From NCBI GenBank assembly GCA_043769005.1, contig JAYVJV010000143.1, forward strand, positions 1-8,537: a stretch of DNA of 8,537 nt, read 5' to 3'. The position numbers and the translations under genes are program-made. The notes under the pieces are model-generated. The model had not been told where the DNA came from, did no database searches, and saw nothing but the letters and a program-made list of their open reading frames with translations. The DNA comes from JAAFIP01 sp043769005. Its GTDB lineage: Bacteria > Pseudomonadota > Gammaproteobacteria > Burkholderiales > Burkholderiaceae_C. Numbering within the stretch: the first letter of the stretch is position 1; each line of letters opens with the position of its first letter. Below, piece by piece: positions 6,087 through 8,537 of this stretch.

Positions 6087-7598
6087 CTATTTTCCGATAC
6101 AGAAGCGGGAAAAAATTTCACCCAGCAGATCGTCCGCACTGAACTCGCCCGTAATGCTGCCCAGCGCGTTTTGCGCCAGGCGCAGCTCTTCGGCCAGCAA
6201 GTCCAGGCTTTGGGCCTTGGCGGCCAAATGCACACTGGCGACCACTAAGTGAGCTTGCACCGTTTTGAGCGCCTGTACATGGCGCTCGCGGGCGATGAAG
6301 ATGCCCTCAGGGGCCGACTGCCAACCAGCGATGTGTAGAAGTTTTTTGCGAAGCGCCTGGATGCCTTCCCCCGTTTTGGCGCTCAGGATGATGCTGGCGT
6401 CTAAGGGAGCGGTCAGCGCTGGGTCAGAAGCCACGCCAGCTACCGATAGCCCGCGTTCCGGCGTGTTCTCGGTGGGTTGATGTATCGGCCACACGTCCGT
6501 TGCAACGGCATCGCATTTATTCCAAAGCTGCAGCACAGGAATATTTTTTGACACTTTCTTCGCAATAACCGCCGCCAAATATGCGTCAGCAGCTATAGTT
6601 TCAGTAGCTATTTGTGTGTCCGAATCATGCGTCTTAGCCAGATCATGCAGGTGCAGCACGGCATCCGCCCCAGCAATCTCGTCCCAGGTGCGCGCGATGC
6701 CGATGCGCTCTACCTCGTCACTGCTCTCGCGCAGCCCGGCGGTGTCGATGATGTGCAGGGGCACGCCTTCGATCTGGATGGTTTGCTGCACCTTGTCGCG
6801 CGTGGTGCCGGCAATCGGCGTAACGATGGCCAGTTCGGCCCCCGCCAAGGCGTTAAGCAGCGAGCTTTTGCCCGCATTGGGCTGCCCGGCAATCACCACC
6901 TTGATGCCCTCGCGCAGCAGCGCGCCCTGCTGGGTTTTGTGCAACAGTTCGTCCACAGTTTGCTGCAAATTCAGTAGCTGCCCACGCGCATCCCCCTTAC
7001 GTAAATGGTCTATTTCCTCTTCTGGAAAATCCAGCGTGGCCTCTACCAGCATACGCAAGTGGATCAGCGCGTCGCGCAGGCTGTGCACCTGGCGTGAAAA
7101 TACCCCCGCCAGCGAGCGGCTGGCACAGCGGGCTGCCGCTTCAGTACTGGCATCGATCAAGTCGGCTATCGCTTCGGCCTGGGCCAGGTCGATTTTGTCG
7201 TTCAAAAAGGCGCGCTCGGTGAATTCGCCCGGCTGGGCAATGCGCAAGCCTGCCAACTTGGGTGCACCGGTGCGCGCATCAAGTGCCGCACCGGCCTCCA
7301 GGCAACGCGCCAGCAGCAACTGCAACACCACCGGGCCGCCATGGGCTTGCAACTCCAGCACGTCTTCGCCTGTGTAGCTGTGCGGCGCGGGGAAATGGAT
7401 GGCCAAGCCTTGGTCGATGGCGCTGCCGTCCGCCGCCCTGAACGCTAAATAGCTTGCTTCGCGCGGTTTGAGCGCGCGACCGCACAACGCGTCAATGATC
7501 GGTTGCACCGCTTTGCCGGACACCCGCACCACCCCCACCGCACCACGCCCTGGGGCGGTGGCGATGGCTGCTATGGGGTCGGTGTGGCGGCTCAGCAT
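6087..7598 (-). CDS. mnmE: tRNA uridine-5-carboxymethylaminomethyl GTPase MnmE
   Basis: MnmE (TrmE) works with MnmG to modify the wobble uridine (U34) of several tRNAs, using GTP and a tetrahydrofolate derivative. The 503-residue protein has the N-terminal folate-binding domain (starting DPIAAIATAPGRGAVGVVRVSG, shown here as residues 7-28), the helical domain with PGEFTERAFLNDKIDLAQAE in about 123-142, and the inserted G domain: GQPNAGKSS (238-246), TPIAGTTRD (260-268), DTAG (285-288), NKCD (360-363) and SAK (406-408). It ends in the diagnostic FCIGK. It is about 50 residues longer than the E. coli protein (454). The extra length lies mainly between G3 and G4 (about 322-352, with a copy of the dispersed repeat) and between G4 and G5 (about 366-400). 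The ATG at 7598 has only a weak upstream AAGA as ribosome binding site. It follows yidC but is separated from it by a terminator, so it probably has its own promoter in 7599-7661, which I could not locate. Confidence 0.97.
   Translation of the reverse strand: MLSRHTDPIAAIATAPGRGAVGVVRVSGKAVQPIIDALCGRALKPREASYLAFRAADGSAIDQGLAIHFPAPHSYTGEDVLELQAHGGPVVLQLLLARCLEAGAALDARTGAPKLAGLRIAQPGEFTERAFLNDKIDLAQAEAIADLIDASTEAAARCASRSLAGVFSRQVHSLRDALIHLRMLVEATLDFPEEEIDHLRKGDARGQLLNLQQTVDELLHKTQQGALLREGIKVVIAGQPNAGKSSLLNALAGAELAIVTPIAGTTRDKVQQTIQIEGVPLHIIDTAGLRESSDEVERIGIARTWDEIAGADAVLHLHDLAKTHDSDTQIATETIAADAYLAAVIAKKVSKNIPVLQLWNKCDAVATDVWPIHQPTENTPERGLSVAGVASDPALTAPLDASIILSAKTGEGIQALRKKLLHIAGWQSAPEGIFIARERHVQALKTVQAHLVVASVHLAAKAQSLDLLAEELRLAQNALGSITGEFSADDLLGEIFSRFCIGK
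6577..6608 (-). repeat. Dispersed 32-nt repeat, copy C, inside mnmE
   Basis: Read on the minus strand, this starts GCTACTGAAACT and contains ATAGCTGCTGACGCA. It matches copy B without gaps at about 22 of 32 positions (hand count). It encodes A331-T-E-T-I-A-A-D-A-Y in the G domain, between the DTAG and NKCD motifs, in the same reading frame as copies A and B. Confidence 0.6.
6963..6991 (+). repeat. Possible degenerate repeat copy E, antisense in mnmE
   Basis: On the plus strand, 24 of 29 bases match intergenic copy D (6029-6057), including AGTAGCTGC. It is antisense to mnmE and corresponds to RGQLLNLQQ in the helical domain, a part of MnmE that is poorly conserved. The match could be coincidence, since this part of MnmE is expected to be helical whether or not a repeat is present. 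Confidence 0.4.
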
Positions 7599-7661
7599 GT
7601 GGGTATCTTAAGCGGCAATTGCGGCAGCGCGCGGGTTGTTCACCGGCGGGGATGGTGCAAG

Positions 7662-7691
7662 AAAAAAGGCTCGCTGAGCGAGCCCTTTTTT
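7662..7691 (-). terminator. Strong rho-independent terminator between yidC and mnmE
   Basis: GGCTCGC (7668-7674), loop TGA and GCGAGCC (7678-7684) form a 7-bp GC-rich stem. It is flanked by six A (7662-7667) and six T (7686-7691), with one unpaired C (7685). Read on the minus strand, the hairpin is followed by a T-run, so it ends yidC transcripts 31 nt past the stop. The plus strand also has a T-run, so it can act in both directions. Confidence 0.9.
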
Positions 7692-7721
7692 GCACTGCTT
7701 GACGCAGGGTGTGTCCTTAGA

Positions 7722-8537
7722 TTAACGCTTCACTTGCGCAGGTTTTTTCTTCAGGAAGTCCGGCAAATTAAATTGCGGCGGCACGCCCATGCTTTTGTTG
7801 ATGATCCATTGCTGGGCAATCGACAGGATGTTGTTGGTAATCCAGTACAACACCAAGCCAGCCGGAAAGAAGAAGAACATCACCGAAAACGCCAGCGGCA
7901 TGTACCACATGAGCTTGGCCTGCATCGGGTCGGGCGGAGTGGGGTTGAGCGCAGTTTGCAGCATGGTGGTCAGGGTCATCACTACCGGCAGTAAATACCA
8001 GGGGTCGGGTGTGGCCAGGTCTTTGATCCAGCCAATCCAGGGCGCGCCGCGAAACTCGATGGACGAGAGCAGCACCCAGTACAGGGCAATGAACACCGGG
8101 ATCTGCACCATGATCGGAAAGCAGCCGCCCATTGGGTTGACTTTTTCTTCTTTGTAGATCTTCATCATCTGCTGCTGCATTTCCTGCGGCTTGTCTTTCA
8201 GGCGCTCGCGCATTTCCATGATCTTGGGGTTGACGGCCTTCATCTTGGCCATGCTGCGGTAGGCCTGGGCGTTGAGCCAGTAAAAGGCGATTTTCAGCAC
8301 CAGCACCAGGGCCACAATGGTCCAGCCCCAGTTGCCGATGAAGCCGTACAACTTGTCCATCAGCCAGTACAGCGGCTTGGCTAGGATGGTCAGCCAGCCG
8401 TAGTCTTTGATGAGCTCCAGGCCGGGGTAGAGGGCTTCAAGTTTGTTTTCTTCCTGTGGGCCGATAAACAGGCGGGTTTCGGTACTGTGCGTGGCACCGG
8501 GGGCCACTACCGTCATGGGAGCCTTCATGCCGACGGC
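7722..8537 (-). CDS. yidC: Membrane protein insertase YidC, 3' part
   Basis: YidC inserts and folds inner-membrane proteins, alone or with SecYEG. The frame is open to the window end, giving 271 in-window residues, so the N-terminal part (first membrane helix and periplasmic domain) is missing; the internal ATG at 8528 is not the real start. The conserved core is present: a cytoplasmic hairpin with YRSMAKMKAVNPKI (about 93-106) and EEKVNPMGGCFPIM (about 130-143), membrane segments at about 48-66, 70-88, 139-159, 180-194 and 212-245 (probably two helices), and the FPAGLVLYWITNN signature (about 224-236). A Lys (about 82) takes the place of the groove arginine that is R366 in E. coli, keeping the charge. 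The Lys-rich tail KKKPAQVKR is typical. The gene order yidC then mnmE is a conserved bacterial arrangement, usually downstream of rpmH and rnpA. Confidence 0.97.
   Translation of the reverse strand, partial: AVGMKAPMTVVAPGATHSTETRLFIGPQEENKLEALYPGLELIKDYGWLTILAKPLYWLMDKLYGFIGNWGWTIVALVLVLKIAFYWLNAQAYRSMAKMKAVNPKIMEMRERLKDKPQEMQQQMMKIYKEEKVNPMGGCFPIMVQIPVFIALYWVLLSSIEFRGAPWIGWIKDLATPDPWYLLPVVMTLTTMLQTALNPTPPDPMQAKLMWYMPLAFSVMFFFFPAGLVLYWITNNILSIAQQWIINKSMGVPPQFNLPDFLKKKPAQVKR

Noticed and set aside
7444..7478. GCTAAATAGCTTGCTTCGCGC, resembling the dispersed repeat
   Set aside because: It encodes a part of MnmE (LKPREASYLAF) that fits the family's conserved N-terminal domain, and the core does not align without gaps.

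Overview
The window looks like a chromosomal housekeeping segment of a betaproteobacterium, most likely of the order Burkholderiales (Comamonadaceae-like; an inference from gene order and protein style, not a proven assignment). Coding density is high, the genes are GC-rich, and every gene except one DUF-family protein and one SDR enzyme belongs to a well-known family.

Layout from left to right. (1) 2-1840, plus: the 3' part of a DUF1631-family gene whose start lies before the window. Its first in-window codons form a striking 15-bp tandem repeat encoding a natural Gly/Ser linker of (GGGGS)n and (GGGSS)n type. (2) 1855-3057 and 3073-4329, minus: dprA (DNA uptake and recombination mediator), preceded 15 nt upstream by a secreted LysM-domain protein; these two probably form an operon. 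(3) 4330-4542: a divergent promoter region. (4) 4543-5058, plus: def (peptide deformylase), then 5153-5965, plus: an SDR oxidoreductase-like protein whose catalytic Tyr and Lys positions are Ser and Arg. The fmt gene that often follows def is not here. (5) 6087-7598, minus: mnmE (tRNA-modifying GTPase), convergent with the SDR gene. (6) 7662-7691: a strong hairpin terminator separating mnmE from (7) 7722-8537, minus: the 3' part of yidC (membrane insertase). The yidC-mnmE order matches the conserved rpmH-rnpA-yidC-mnmE region near many bacterial origins.

The most unusual feature is a short dispersed repeat of about 32 nt, with the core AGCTGCTTRCGCT. It occurs as an ungapped, diverged copy inside dprA, inside the SDR gene, inside mnmE and in the SDR-mnmE gap; a fifth, weaker copy lies antisense in mnmE. 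The three sense copies within genes have the same orientation and the same reading frame, giving a related peptide (A-x-x-x-x-A-A-[D/C]-A), and each sits where the host protein family should tolerate an extra loop or linker. This suggests a protein-compatible, REP-like mobile repeat. No CRISPR array, tRNA, rRNA, transposase or phage gene was seen, and nothing points to a defence system.
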